In this document: in pieces, positions 27,207 to 35,088 of the stretch
Layout of the letters: each line of letters begins with the position of its first letter
Numbering within the stretch: the stretch's first letter is position 1
DNA from: Rahnella inusitata_A
GTDB taxonomy: Bacteria; Pseudomonadota; Gammaproteobacteria; Enterobacterales; Enterobacteriaceae
Reading direction: 5' to 3'
Assembly (NCBI RefSeq): GCF_965118895.1
Contig: NZ_CBCPJJ010000002.1
Coordinates: forward strand, 1 to 64,000
Length of the DNA: 64,000 bases
The notes under the pieces: model-generated
The model's database searches: none
What the model was told of the DNA's origin: nothing
The model's input: the letters and a program-made list of their open reading frames with translations, nothing else
Position numbers and translations under genes: made by a program

Positions 27207-28292
27207 ATGTTAGCAAAAAGCAGAAATGTGAGTCTTAAGGCGAAGCCTGATGCGCGGCCTCGCCTGAAAATCGCTTCCCTGAAAATAGATAGCACGACAC
27301 TCGGATTATCGCTGTTGCTGCTGGTGGTGATCATCGGCTTCAGTCTGGCCATGCCGGGGCGATTCTTCAGTGACGCCACCTTCATGAGCGTCGCCTTCCA
27401 GCTGCCGGAGCTCGGTTTGCTGACGCTGGCGATGTTTATCCCGATCCTCAGCGGCGGCCTGAACCTGTGCATTATCGCCACCGCTAACCTGACCAGCTTA
27501 CTGATGGCCTGGGTGTTTCTGACCTGGCTACCGCCGGATGCCAGCATGGCGATGCAGGCGGTGTGGCTGACGCTGGCGCTGGTCGGCGCAATGATTCTGG
27601 CGCTGGTGATTGGCATGCTGACCGGTGCGCTGGTGGCTTACGTCGGTGCGCATCCGATTCTGGTGACGCTGGCGACTATGACGATGGTGAACGGCGTCGG
27701 TATCTACCTTTCACGCGGCGCGGCGATCAGCGGCATGCCGGACATCGTGCGCTTCATCGGCGCAGAGACGCTGCTCGGCATCCCTGTGCCGCTGATTATT
27801 TTCCTGCTGACGGCGGTACTGGTGGCGGTGTTCTTAGAGCGCACACGCCTTGGAAAATACATCTACATGAGCGGCAGCAACATCAACGCCACCCATTTCA
27901 GCGGCGTGAACACCCACCGCGTGCTGATCGCCATCTACGTGATTTCCAGCATGTTATGCGTGATTGCCGGGCTGATCATGATGGCGCGTTTCAATTCGGC
28001 GCGCATGGGCTATGGCGATTCTTACCTGCTGCTGACGGTTCTCGCCATCATTCTCGGCGGCACCGACCCCAACGGCGGATTCGGCAAAGTGGCGGGCGTG
28101 GTGCTCTCGCTGATTGTTTTGCAGGTGATTTCCACCGGCCTGAATCTGATGAACGTCAGCCCGCATTTCAGCCTGGCGATGTGGGGCGCGGTGCTGATTG
28201 TGGTACTGGCGCTGAAATTCTTCCGCGCGCGCTTCTTGCAGAAACGGGCGGGGCACATGAGCGCAGCCAAAGCGCGCGCGGCGCAACCTTAA
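27207..28292 (+). CDS. Sugar ABC transporter permease 2
   Basis: Second AraH/RbsC-type permease, 361 residues, with a basic cytoplasmic N-terminal tail of about 35 residues before the first hydrophobic segment. Signature regions are FIPILSGGLNLCIIATANLTS and DSYLLLTVLAIILGGTDPNGG. It is related to the upstream permease but clearly diverged, as in transporters such as LsrC/LsrD that use two different permeases. Confidence 0.9.
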   Translation: MLAKSRNVSLKAKPDARPRLKIASLKIDSTTLGLSLLLLVVIIGFSLAMPGRFFSDATFMSVAFQLPELGLLTLAMFIPILSGGLNLCIIATANLTSLLMAWVFLTWLPPDASMAMQAVWLTLALVGAMILALVIGMLTGALVAYVGAHPILVTLATMTMVNGVGIYLSRGAAISGMPDIVRFIGAETLLGIPVPLIIFLLTAVLVAVFLERTRLGKYIYMSGSNINATHFSGVNTHRVLIAIYVISSMLCVIAGLIMMARFNSARMGYGDSYLLLTVLAIILGGTDPNGGFGKVAGVVLSLIVLQVISTGLNLMNVSPHFSLAMWGAVLIVVLALKFFRARFLQKRAGHMSAAKARAAQP

Positions 28293-28333
28293 TGTTTTCA
28301 TTAATTTATTGCTTCTGACCCAAGGACAACATC

Positions 28334-29014
28334 ATGGAATACAAAATTTCTCCGTCGCTGATGTGCATGAGCCTGATCGACATCAAACAGCAGCTGGCCG
28401 TGCTGAACCGCCGTGCCGATATGCTGCACATCGACATCATGGACGGTCATTACGTCAAAAATATCACCCTGTCGCCGTTCTTTATCGAGCAGATCCGCCC
28501 GCACACGCCGCTGATCCTCGACGTGCATATGATGGTGGAAAACCCGTCGGACTTTATCGAGCCGATTGCCCTCGCCGGTGCCGATTTTATCTGTCCGCAC
28601 GCCGAAACCATCAACCGCGACGCGTTCCGCATCATTAACCAGATCCGCTCACTGGGGAAAAAAGTCGGCGTGGTGCTGAACCCGGCAACGCCGGTGGAGT
28701 ACATCCAGCATTACATTCATCTGGTGGATAAAATCACCGTAATGACCGTCGATCCGGGCTACGCCGGGCAGCCGTTTATCCCGGAGATGCTGGGAAAAAT
28801 AGCCCAGCTGCGCGATCTCAAACAGCAAAAAGGCTATCGCTATTTGATCGAGATCGACGGTTCCTGCAACCTGCGCACCTATCAGGATCTGCTGGCGGCG
28901 GGTGCGGAAGTGCTGATCGTTGGCAGCTCCGGCCTGTTCACGCTGGACGATGATCTGGATATCGCCTGGGACAAAATGCTCGATCAGATGCGTCAGGCGC
29001 GTCACGCAGCCTGA
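28334..29014 (+). CDS. alsE: D-allulose-6-phosphate 3-epimerase (AlsE-like)
   Basis: Metal-dependent TIM-barrel epimerase of the ribulose-phosphate 3-epimerase family, expected to convert D-allulose 6-phosphate to fructose 6-phosphate. The 226-residue product begins MEYKISPSLMCMSLIDIK like E. coli AlsE. It carries HIDIMDGHYVKN (metal aspartate), LDVHMMVENP (metal histidine), KITVMTVDPGYAGQPFI and the phosphate loop VGSSGLF. The Met-Cys-Met at the substrate site and the overall match favour AlsE over Rpe, but specificity is inferred. Confidence 0.85.
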   Translation: MEYKISPSLMCMSLIDIKQQLAVLNRRADMLHIDIMDGHYVKNITLSPFFIEQIRPHTPLILDVHMMVENPSDFIEPIALAGADFICPHAETINRDAFRIINQIRSLGKKVGVVLNPATPVEYIQHYIHLVDKITVMTVDPGYAGQPFIPEMLGKIAQLRDLKQQKGYRYLIEIDGSCNLRTYQDLLAAGAEVLIVGSSGLFTLDDDLDIAWDKMLDQMRQARHAA

Positions 29015-29029
29015 GGGCAGGAGAGCCGT

Positions 29030-29974
29030 ATGCCGCACTTTCTCGGAGTCGACGTCGGGGGCACCAACACCCGTTTAATGCTGATGGACAGCCAGCAACA
29101 GTTTCGCGGCTACCGCAAATGGCCGACCCAAAGCTGGGCAGGGCAGAGCTGCCCGTTAAGCGGTCTGGAAGGACTGATCGCGGAATATCTGCTTACGCAG
29201 GATCCGCACTCTCAGGTGTCACAGGTGATGCTCGGCCTGCCGGGCGTTCTCTCCCGCGACCGCAATACCGTGCTGTCGCTGCCGTTCATTTCCGCGCTGG
29301 ATAACCAGCCAGTGGCGGCGCTGTTGTCGGAGCGTCTGCATCTGCCGGTAACAATGGATAAAGACGTTAACCATCTGATGTGGTGGGATTTACAGCAGCA
29401 CGGCGCGCTGCCGGACGTTGCGGTCGGGCTGTATCTCGGCACCGGCCTTGGCAACAGTTTGTGGATCAATGGGGATTTTTATCACGGCGCGCACGGTGGT
29501 GCCGGTGAGCTTGGTCATATCCCACTGGCAGGCAATCTGTTGCTCTGTCCGTGCGGTAAAACCGGCTGCGTCGAGACCCTGACTTCCGGCAACTGGCTGA
29601 CCGGCTGGGCGCGACAACATGCGCCGCAAACGCCTTTCGCCGAGCTGTTTACGCGGCACGCCGGGCATGGCGATTTAATCGAATTTGTTGCCCGTCTGGC
29701 ACGTACCGTCGCCAGCGAAATGAACATTCTGGATCCAGAGTTTCTGGTGCTGGGCGGCGGCGTGCTGGCGATGGAGAACTTCCCGCTCGCTTTGCTCGAA
29801 CAGCAGTTACGCAGTCATCTGCGCAGCCCGTATCCGGCGAACGGACTGAGTATTCACTTTAGCGCGATTACCGACGAGACCGGCTGCCGGGGTGCATGTC
29901 TGGCCGCACAGCGCGTTTTTCAGTCGCAGCCTGCCGTTGCAGCGCGACCGTTTTCCTTCAGGAGAGAGGCATGA
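29030..29974 (+). CDS. alsK: ROK-family sugar kinase (AlsK-like)
   Basis: Cytoplasmic sugar kinase of the ROK family, 314 residues. The N-terminal phosphate loop is GVDVGGTNTRLML. Further motifs are YLGTGLGNSLWINGDFYHGAHGGAGELGH and the zinc-binding CPCGKTGCVET. The closest relative I recognise is D-allose kinase AlsK, which fits its position after alsE. The stop overlaps the start of the next kinase gene in ATGA. Confidence 0.8.
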   Translation: MPHFLGVDVGGTNTRLMLMDSQQQFRGYRKWPTQSWAGQSCPLSGLEGLIAEYLLTQDPHSQVSQVMLGLPGVLSRDRNTVLSLPFISALDNQPVAALLSERLHLPVTMDKDVNHLMWWDLQQHGALPDVAVGLYLGTGLGNSLWINGDFYHGAHGGAGELGHIPLAGNLLLCPCGKTGCVETLTSGNWLTGWARQHAPQTPFAELFTRHAGHGDLIEFVARLARTVASEMNILDPEFLVLGGGVLAMENFPLALLEQQLRSHLRSPYPANGLSIHFSAITDETGCRGACLAAQRVFQSQPAVAARPFSFRREA

Positions 29975-30909
29975 ACAAAGGCAAGGTATGCGTATTCGGT
30001 TCTTTCAACCTCGACATCGTCGCAGGCATGGCGCGCTTTCCGCAACCGGGGGAATCACTGATTGCCCGCAACAGTATGATGGGCGCGGGCGGTAAAGGCG
30101 CAAATCAGGCCGTCGCCGCGCTGCGCGCCGGAGCGCGGGTGCATTACATCGGCAAAGTGGGGCGCGATGACTTCGGCATGTTCGCCCGTCGCCATCTCGA
30201 CAGCGCCGGTTTCGACGCCGTCACGCTGTTTTCCACCGGCGAATGCCCGACCGGCAACGCGCTGATTTATGTTGCCGGTGCCGATGCGGAAAATATGATC
30301 GCAGTCGATCCGGGTGCCAACCTGACGGTCACCGACGAAGAGGTCGAACAGTGCCGTCCTGCTATCGCGGCGGCGGATATCCTCCTGACGCAGCTGGAAA
30401 ATAATTTACCGGCGATCGAAAAGCTGATAGGCATAGCCAGAGAAAACGGCACCTACATTATCCTCAATCCTGCACCGTTCCAGCCGGTCTCCGACCATCT
30501 GCTGGCGCAGGTGGATCTGCTCACGCCGAACGCCACGGAATGTACGCTGCTGACCGGCATTGAGGTACGCGATATTCCGTCGGCACAACGCGCCGCCCTC
30601 GCGCTGCACGCCAAAGGAATAAAGGCGCTGATCATCACGCTCGGTACACAGGGCGCGCTGCTGTCGGTCAATGGTGAAATCCAGCTGATCGCCGCGTGCC
30701 CGGCAACGCCGGTTGATACCACCGGCGCGGGTGACGCCTTTAACGGCGCGCTGGCCGCACAGCTTGCCGCCGGAGCGACGCTGCAAGACGCCGCTTTGTT
30801 TGCTTCCGCCTACGCTTCGGTTTGTGTGGAAAGGGCCGGTGCGGCGGCGTCGATGCCGACGTTTGAGGAGGCGCGGCAACGACAAAACGACATTATCAAT
30901 GTTGAGTAG
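29971..30909 (+). CDS. Ribokinase-like PfkB-family sugar kinase
   Basis: Second sugar kinase of the operon, of a different fold from the ROK kinase. 312 residues from ATG 29971 (MNKGKVCVFGSFNLDIVAG) with GGAGAG upstream. It has the PfkB N-terminal signature GGKGANQAVAALRAGA and the C-terminal catalytic signature DTTGAGDAFNGALAA with the base aspartate. Ribokinase is the nearest family; the substrate could be ribose, allulose or another sugar. A perfect 14-bp terminator hairpin ends the operon. Confidence 0.88.
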   Translation: MNKGKVCVFGSFNLDIVAGMARFPQPGESLIARNSMMGAGGKGANQAVAALRAGARVHYIGKVGRDDFGMFARRHLDSAGFDAVTLFSTGECPTGNALIYVAGADAENMIAVDPGANLTVTDEEVEQCRPAIAAADILLTQLENNLPAIEKLIGIARENGTYIILNPAPFQPVSDHLLAQVDLLTPNATECTLLTGIEVRDIPSAQRAALALHAKGIKALIITLGTQGALLSVNGEIQLIAACPATPVDTTGAGDAFNGALAAQLAAGATLQDAALFASAYASVCVERAGAAASMPTFEEARQRQNDIINVE

Positions 30910-30920
30910 ATTGAAATTAA

Positions 30921-30951
30921 AATAAGTCCTGAATAAAATTCAGGACTTATT
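30921..30951. terminator. Bidirectional terminator after the sugar operon
   Basis: A 14-bp perfect stem (AATAAGTCCTGAAT / ATTCAGGACTTATT) with an AAA loop, between convergent genes. Confidence 0.85.
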
Positions 30952-30972
30952 CAAGATGCTTCAGGTCGCCTA

Positions 30973-33012
30973 TTATTGACTAATAACAGACAGCGTCATT
31001 ACTGCTGATTGTCCGTTAATTGTATAAACATTATTTAAATAAGAAGAGGCAACTGGCTGAGAAAATGAGCATTTAGTTCCTTCTGTCGGTTTGTTTTTCA
31101 CTCCGTTATATTGACCGGCACATAGTCCAGGGATATCGCTGTTGATTTTTATTGCCAAAGCTTTTGTCCACCGATGTGCTGCCATCCAGTAATCACTTGC
31201 AGGAGTATAAATAACCTCATTTTTTGTACCATCTTCGAAGGTTACCGATAGTTTAACTGATTGTCCGGTTTGTAATGCCTGTCCGGAAATTGTGCCAGTC
31301 TGACGGTACTTATCAATAATATTGATAGTATAGTTTGCCGACTCACCTTCGGTGGTATAAATATCATTAAGATAACTTGAACCGATAGCCCCCATAAACT
31401 TACAGGTGTTATCTGTGACAACATTATTTGTGAGTATGCCAGCACAGGCTCCCTTTATCTTTGCATTGAACTCTTTGGTTAATCCTGGTGCCCACCGATA
31501 GGCTGGATAGGAATAACTATCTTGCGGGTCATAAACGACGAATTGATTCTTATAACCTTTGACATCAATATCAAGCCTGGCCAGCTTGTTTTCTGCCAAG
31601 TCAGGGCCATTAATCTGTCCTATTTTTGTCCAAAGAGGAATAGGTTTTAGCGAAAGTAAGGCTGACTTCTCTTCAGGTAACCGTGCTTTAGCTTCATTGA
31701 TATCAATATGTTGGAAGTTAGCGGTTAGCACTGAAGTGAAATCAGGATATAAATTATTTGATTCTAAAAACTCCCCATGAGTATTTCGCCAGGTAGAAGA
31801 TATTCGTACCAACTTTTTGTCCTGTGTATTGAATACGTTATCGAAAACCACAAAGTTTTTGGCACTAATATAAACGGTGTCAGTATCAGTCGTATCCTGC
31901 CAGAAGCTTACCATCGCCTCTTTAAGGAAGTTATTAAATATGAAGGTATTATCCATGCTCGCCGTGTCAGATGTAGAATATGGTCTTGCGTCGAACTCTA
32001 CATTGTCCAGATAGTTACCTGAAAAATATAGATTTGTTGCATTTCTGAACTTTACTGAACCTGATGCATCGGTGGGCCATCCATTGTAATAATTATTGGT
32101 CACATCAACATTATTATATTGTTTAATATAGGTAACATGATCCCTGCCTATGGTGCAATCACCGGTCGCCTGGTCAATCTTCAGGCAACTTTTCGTGTTT
32201 CCAGAAATCACATTTTTGTTAAAAGTTGAATTATTCAGGCCGTCGGTTGCGTACCATCCTGACTGGAAATTGCCCTGATCATCTTTTAAGACCAATCGTC
32301 CGGCTGTAGCGGCTTGTTTTATTTTGTTTACGATATTGAATGTGTCAGTATCATAATAATTTAACGTAGAAATACGTTTGGCATCAGAAATGTCACCGAT
32401 GATATTATGTTCAATCAGTGTTTTCGTGTTTCTGTACGTGCTTAATCCTACCCCCGGATGGTCTTCATCCCTTAATAATATATTTCCACGGATAACAAAG
32501 GGATTATGAGAAACACTCAGTTGTACGTCTTTATTGATGGTGTTGATGAATGCATTGTTAATTATATTAATATTTGATTTATTGCCATAGAAATGAACAA
32601 TCAGGTTGTTGAATATCAATCCTTTTATCGTTAAGTTTTTAACGACTGGACTGTAATCAGGATTCCCTATCTCCGCAGAGCTATCTGAAGATGTGTCGGT
32701 GAACAGGGTAATTCCAGTTTCAGAGCCGACCAGACTGTTGTCGGTTCTCAGGATGATATTGTGGTTGACTATATAGTCGCCTGCAGGGAAGAAAATCCCT
32801 CCATTTGATGGCATAGATGCGTTAATTTGTCCTGAAAGATCTATGCCGGTATTGGGAAATATACCCAGAGTTGTGGCACAGGTTAAGGTGACACCAGTAA
32901 TCTCAGGTAGTTTTTCACCGGCACACAGGGTAACTGCTGAATGAACGTCAACGATAAATAATGATAGTGCAGCCGAAATACAAAAATGGAGTATATTTCT
33001 TGATTTTTTCAT
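30973..33012 (-). CDS. Secreted right-handed beta-helix protein with duplicated C-terminal module
   Basis: Not recognised by name. The start at ATG 33012 is preferred (TTGAGG five bases upstream) over the in-frame GTG at 33018; 679 residues. A signal peptide (MKKSRNILHFCISAALSLFI...HS) opens the protein. Residues about 70-430 show the asparagine-rich short-turn pattern of a parallel beta-helix (NNLIVHFYGNKSNINIINNAF; NVISGN; NNVDVTNNYYNG; NLYFSGNYLDN), and GGIFFPAGDYIV resembles the start of pectate-lyase-type helices. The last 190 residues hold two copies of a roughly 76-residue module with shared YRWA/HRWT, GxCAG, a cysteine plus F, and SSYLNxxYTxxG. The gene is visibly more AT-rich than its neighbours, which suggests transfer. 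It may be a polysaccharide lyase, an adhesin or a surface protein. Confidence 0.75.
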   Translation of the reverse strand: MKKSRNILHFCISAALSLFIVDVHSAVTLCAGEKLPEITGVTLTCATTLGIFPNTGIDLSGQINASMPSNGGIFFPAGDYIVNHNIILRTDNSLVGSETGITLFTDTSSDSSAEIGNPDYSPVVKNLTIKGLIFNNLIVHFYGNKSNINIINNAFINTINKDVQLSVSHNPFVIRGNILLRDEDHPGVGLSTYRNTKTLIEHNIIGDISDAKRISTLNYYDTDTFNIVNKIKQAATAGRLVLKDDQGNFQSGWYATDGLNNSTFNKNVISGNTKSCLKIDQATGDCTIGRDHVTYIKQYNNVDVTNNYYNGWPTDASGSVKFRNATNLYFSGNYLDNVEFDARPYSTSDTASMDNTFIFNNFLKEAMVSFWQDTTDTDTVYISAKNFVVFDNVFNTQDKKLVRISSTWRNTHGEFLESNNLYPDFTSVLTANFQHIDINEAKARLPEEKSALLSLKPIPLWTKIGQINGPDLAENKLARLDIDVKGYKNQFVVYDPQDSYSYPAYRWAPGLTKEFNAKIKGACAGILTNNVVTDNTCKFMGAIGSSYLNDIYTTEGESANYTINIIDKYRQTGTISGQALQTGQSVKLSVTFEDGTKNEVIYTPASDYWMAAHRWTKALAIKINSDIPGLCAGQYNGVKNKPTEGTKCSFSQPVASSYLNNVYTINGQSAVMTLSVISQ

Positions 33013-33446
33013 ACTCACCTCAAGAGAGTTAATGCAATGAATTAAAAATAGAAGTGTTAAGTTACCCCTGTCTTTAAATAATATAGGTAATACAATCTGA
33101 CTATGTTTTAGGTTGTGTCATCTGTAGGGCGATTTTAAATATCAATACAATCTCAAACAATTAATTTCGTATAAGAATATTTTTTCACATCATTTAGGCC
33201 AAAAAAATAACATTACTGCCACATAACTGATTTGAGGAGTGATTAGAGTACTTTTCTGTAGTATCGGGTCAGCCTGAAAGTGAGCGGGGTCTGGAGCGGC
33301 CGTAGCGCAAGTACAGAAAGCGCTGACACCAATATGAAGCCTTATGTAGATTCTATGGCGCTGAGCATGGTGTAGTAAGTTTTTAAAGAAAACAAAAAAG
33401 CCCCTGGCTAATTGCTAAGGGGCTTTTCACGCACAGTGAATCCAAA
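33013..33446. other. Region between the beta-helix gene and the HD hydrolase gene
   Basis: 434 bases. The part next to the beta-helix gene is AT-rich and presumably holds its promoter. Around 33280-33375 a short GC-richer plus-strand frame of 31 codons (from GTG, ending MKPYVDSMALSMV) looks like the 3' end of a lost gene; I do not recognise it. The HD-gene terminator closes the region. Confidence 0.4.
33396..33427 (-). terminator. Terminator after the HD hydrolase gene
   Basis: AAAAGCCCC / GGGGCTTTT stem with flanking A and T runs. It ends the leftward transcript and could work in both directions. Confidence 0.8.
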
Positions 33447-34055
33447 TTACTTCAGCCAGCCCTGCTGGTGGGCGTTATCCAGATGGCCGCGAAGGTGCTG
33501 CCACAGTTCCGGGTGGATATCAGCGATGAAAGCATTGCGCGCCAGAACCTGTTCCAGACGGATATTGTTTTCCACCCAGCTCTGCCCCTGATTGTTCAGG
33601 TTCATGATCATCGGCATGATGCGGTCGATCACCAGCGCGAATTTTGCTTCCGGGCTTTCACCTGTTTCGTATTCATTCCACAAATCGAGGAACTGGCCGG
33701 CGAGCGGCGCGGGCAAAAGGCCGAACAGGCGATTCGCTGCAATGATTTCCTGATCGTGTACCGCCGCGCGGGCAGCCAGATCGTAAACCAGCACATCACC
33801 GGCATCGATTTCGACGATATCGTGAATCAGCGCCATACGGATGACTTTATTGATATCAACCCCATCTGGCGCGAAAGGGGCCAGAGACATGGCCGCTACG
33901 GCGAAATGCCAGCTGTGTTCTGCTGAATTCTCCTGACGATCGGTGCCTAACACTTTGGTGCGGCGTTGCACGCTTTTCAGTTTGTCGATTTCCATCAGGA
34001 ATTGAAAAACTTCGGTCATTGCGCCGAAATTCAGCGGGGGAGTTGCTACTGACAT
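33447..34055 (-). CDS. HD-domain phosphohydrolase (COG1896, HDDC2/YfbR-like)
   Basis: Metal-dependent hydrolase, probably a 5'-nucleotidase/deoxynucleotidase; the substrate is not known. The start is ATG 34055 (MSVATPPLNFGAMTEVFQFLM); 202 residues. HD-domain ligands are visible as AEHSWHFAVAAM (first histidine), ALIHDIVEIDAGD (the HD pair) and a late aspartate in LVIDRIMPM. It is more like eukaryotic HDDC2 and bacterial HD_3 proteins than like E. coli YfbR. Single gene, convergent with nothing and ended by its own terminator. Confidence 0.85.
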   Translation of the reverse strand: MSVATPPLNFGAMTEVFQFLMEIDKLKSVQRRTKVLGTDRQENSAEHSWHFAVAAMSLAPFAPDGVDINKVIRMALIHDIVEIDAGDVLVYDLAARAAVHDQEIIAANRLFGLLPAPLAGQFLDLWNEYETGESPEAKFALVIDRIMPMIMNLNNQGQSWVENNIRLEQVLARNAFIADIHPELWQHLRGHLDNAHQQGWLK

Positions 34056-34385
34056 AATCAAACCTTAGTCAAATTGACGACATGATGAACAGCGTTATCA
34101 GAGATTTCCGCTATACGATAATCGCTTGGTGACAAAAAATCATGTTTTTGGGTGCGGAAACTCCCCGCGTCGTAAAAATGTCACATGGATAAATTATAAA
34201 CAAAGTGAATGAATTGAACGGCTTTGCAATCTGATGCGTAGAAAATGATGATCCGGCTAAGAGACTGTTACAGGAGGAAATACTCAATTTAAGCGTACAG
34301 GTGTACACTGGAATCGTTCTCAGCTACTCTGCTGATCAGGGTAATTTATAACCTGTCATTTTATTGTTCTGAGGATCCTCATCGT
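34056..34385. other. Divergent region between the HD hydrolase gene and trhA
   Basis: 330 bases between divergent genes; should hold both promoters. There is an AGGAGGAAA at 34271-34280 resembling a ribosome site, but no start codon follows at a usable distance. I see no gene and no clear operator. Confidence 0.5.
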
Positions 34386-35036
34386 ATGGGTAAGTCGTCT
34401 CCATCACCACAGGGATATCCGTGGGCTGAAGAAATTGCCAATAGCCTGAGTCACGGCGTTGGTCTGGTATTTGGGATTGTCGGGCTGGTGTTATTACTGG
34501 TTCAGGCGTTGGGCGAAAACGCCAGCGTGATGGCCATCACTAGTTACAGCATTTACGGTGGCAGCATGATTTTGCTGTTTCTGGCGTCGACGCTTTATCA
34601 CGCCATTCCGCATGAGAAAGCGAAATACTGGTTGAAGAAGCTTGATCACTGCGCCATTTACATATTGATCGCGGGCACTTACACGCCGTTCCTGCTGGTC
34701 GGGCTGAATTCCCCGTTGGCAAAAGGCCTGATGGCGGTGATCTGGGGACTGGCGCTGTTCGGTGTGATTTTTAAACTGGCATTTGCGCACCGTTTCGAAG
34801 TGCTCTCCCTCATCACTTATCTGACGATGGGCTGGCTGTCACTGGTGGTGATTTATCAGCTGGCGATGAAACTGCTGCCCGGCGGCGTATGGCTGCTGGC
34901 GATCGGCGGTGTGGTGTACACGCTCGGGGTCATATTCTACGCCTCGAAGCGTTTTCGCTTTGGTCACGCCATCTGGCACGGATTTGTGCTCGGTGGCAGC
35001 GCCTGTCACTTTCTGGCGATTTATTTCTACGTCTAA
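34386..35036 (+). CDS. trhA: TrhA / hemolysin III family membrane protein (YqfA)
   Basis: Multi-pass inner-membrane protein of the PAQR/hemolysin III family; E. coli YqfA (TrhA) is linked to membrane energetics and unsaturated fatty acid homeostasis. 216 residues with seven hydrophobic segments. Family metal-site motifs are visible: NSLSHGVGLVFG near the N-terminus, STLYHAIPHEKAKYWLKKLDHCAIYILIAGTYTP in the middle, and GHAIWHGFVLGGSACHF at the C-terminus. Single gene followed by a strong terminator. Confidence 0.93.
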   Translation: MGKSSPSPQGYPWAEEIANSLSHGVGLVFGIVGLVLLLVQALGENASVMAITSYSIYGGSMILLFLASTLYHAIPHEKAKYWLKKLDHCAIYILIAGTYTPFLLVGLNSPLAKGLMAVIWGLALFGVIFKLAFAHRFEVLSLITYLTMGWLSLVVIYQLAMKLLPGGVWLLAIGGVVYTLGVIFYASKRFRFGHAIWHGFVLGGSACHFLAIYFYV

Positions 35037-35053
35037 CCTTTCTTATGAAATGT

Positions 35054-35080
35054 AAAAGCGGAGCCTGCGCTCCGCTTTTT
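35054..35080. terminator. Bidirectional terminator between trhA and the monooxygenase gene
   Basis: AAAAGCGGAGC / GCTCCGCTTTT 11-bp stem with a CTGC loop and T run, between convergent genes. Confidence 0.9.
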
Positions 35081-35088
35081 TGTGCCTG

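Noticed and set aside
27563..28318. 251-codon plus-strand frame overlapping permease 2
   Set aside because: Out-of-frame shadow in GC-rich coding DNA; permease 2 is clearly the real gene.
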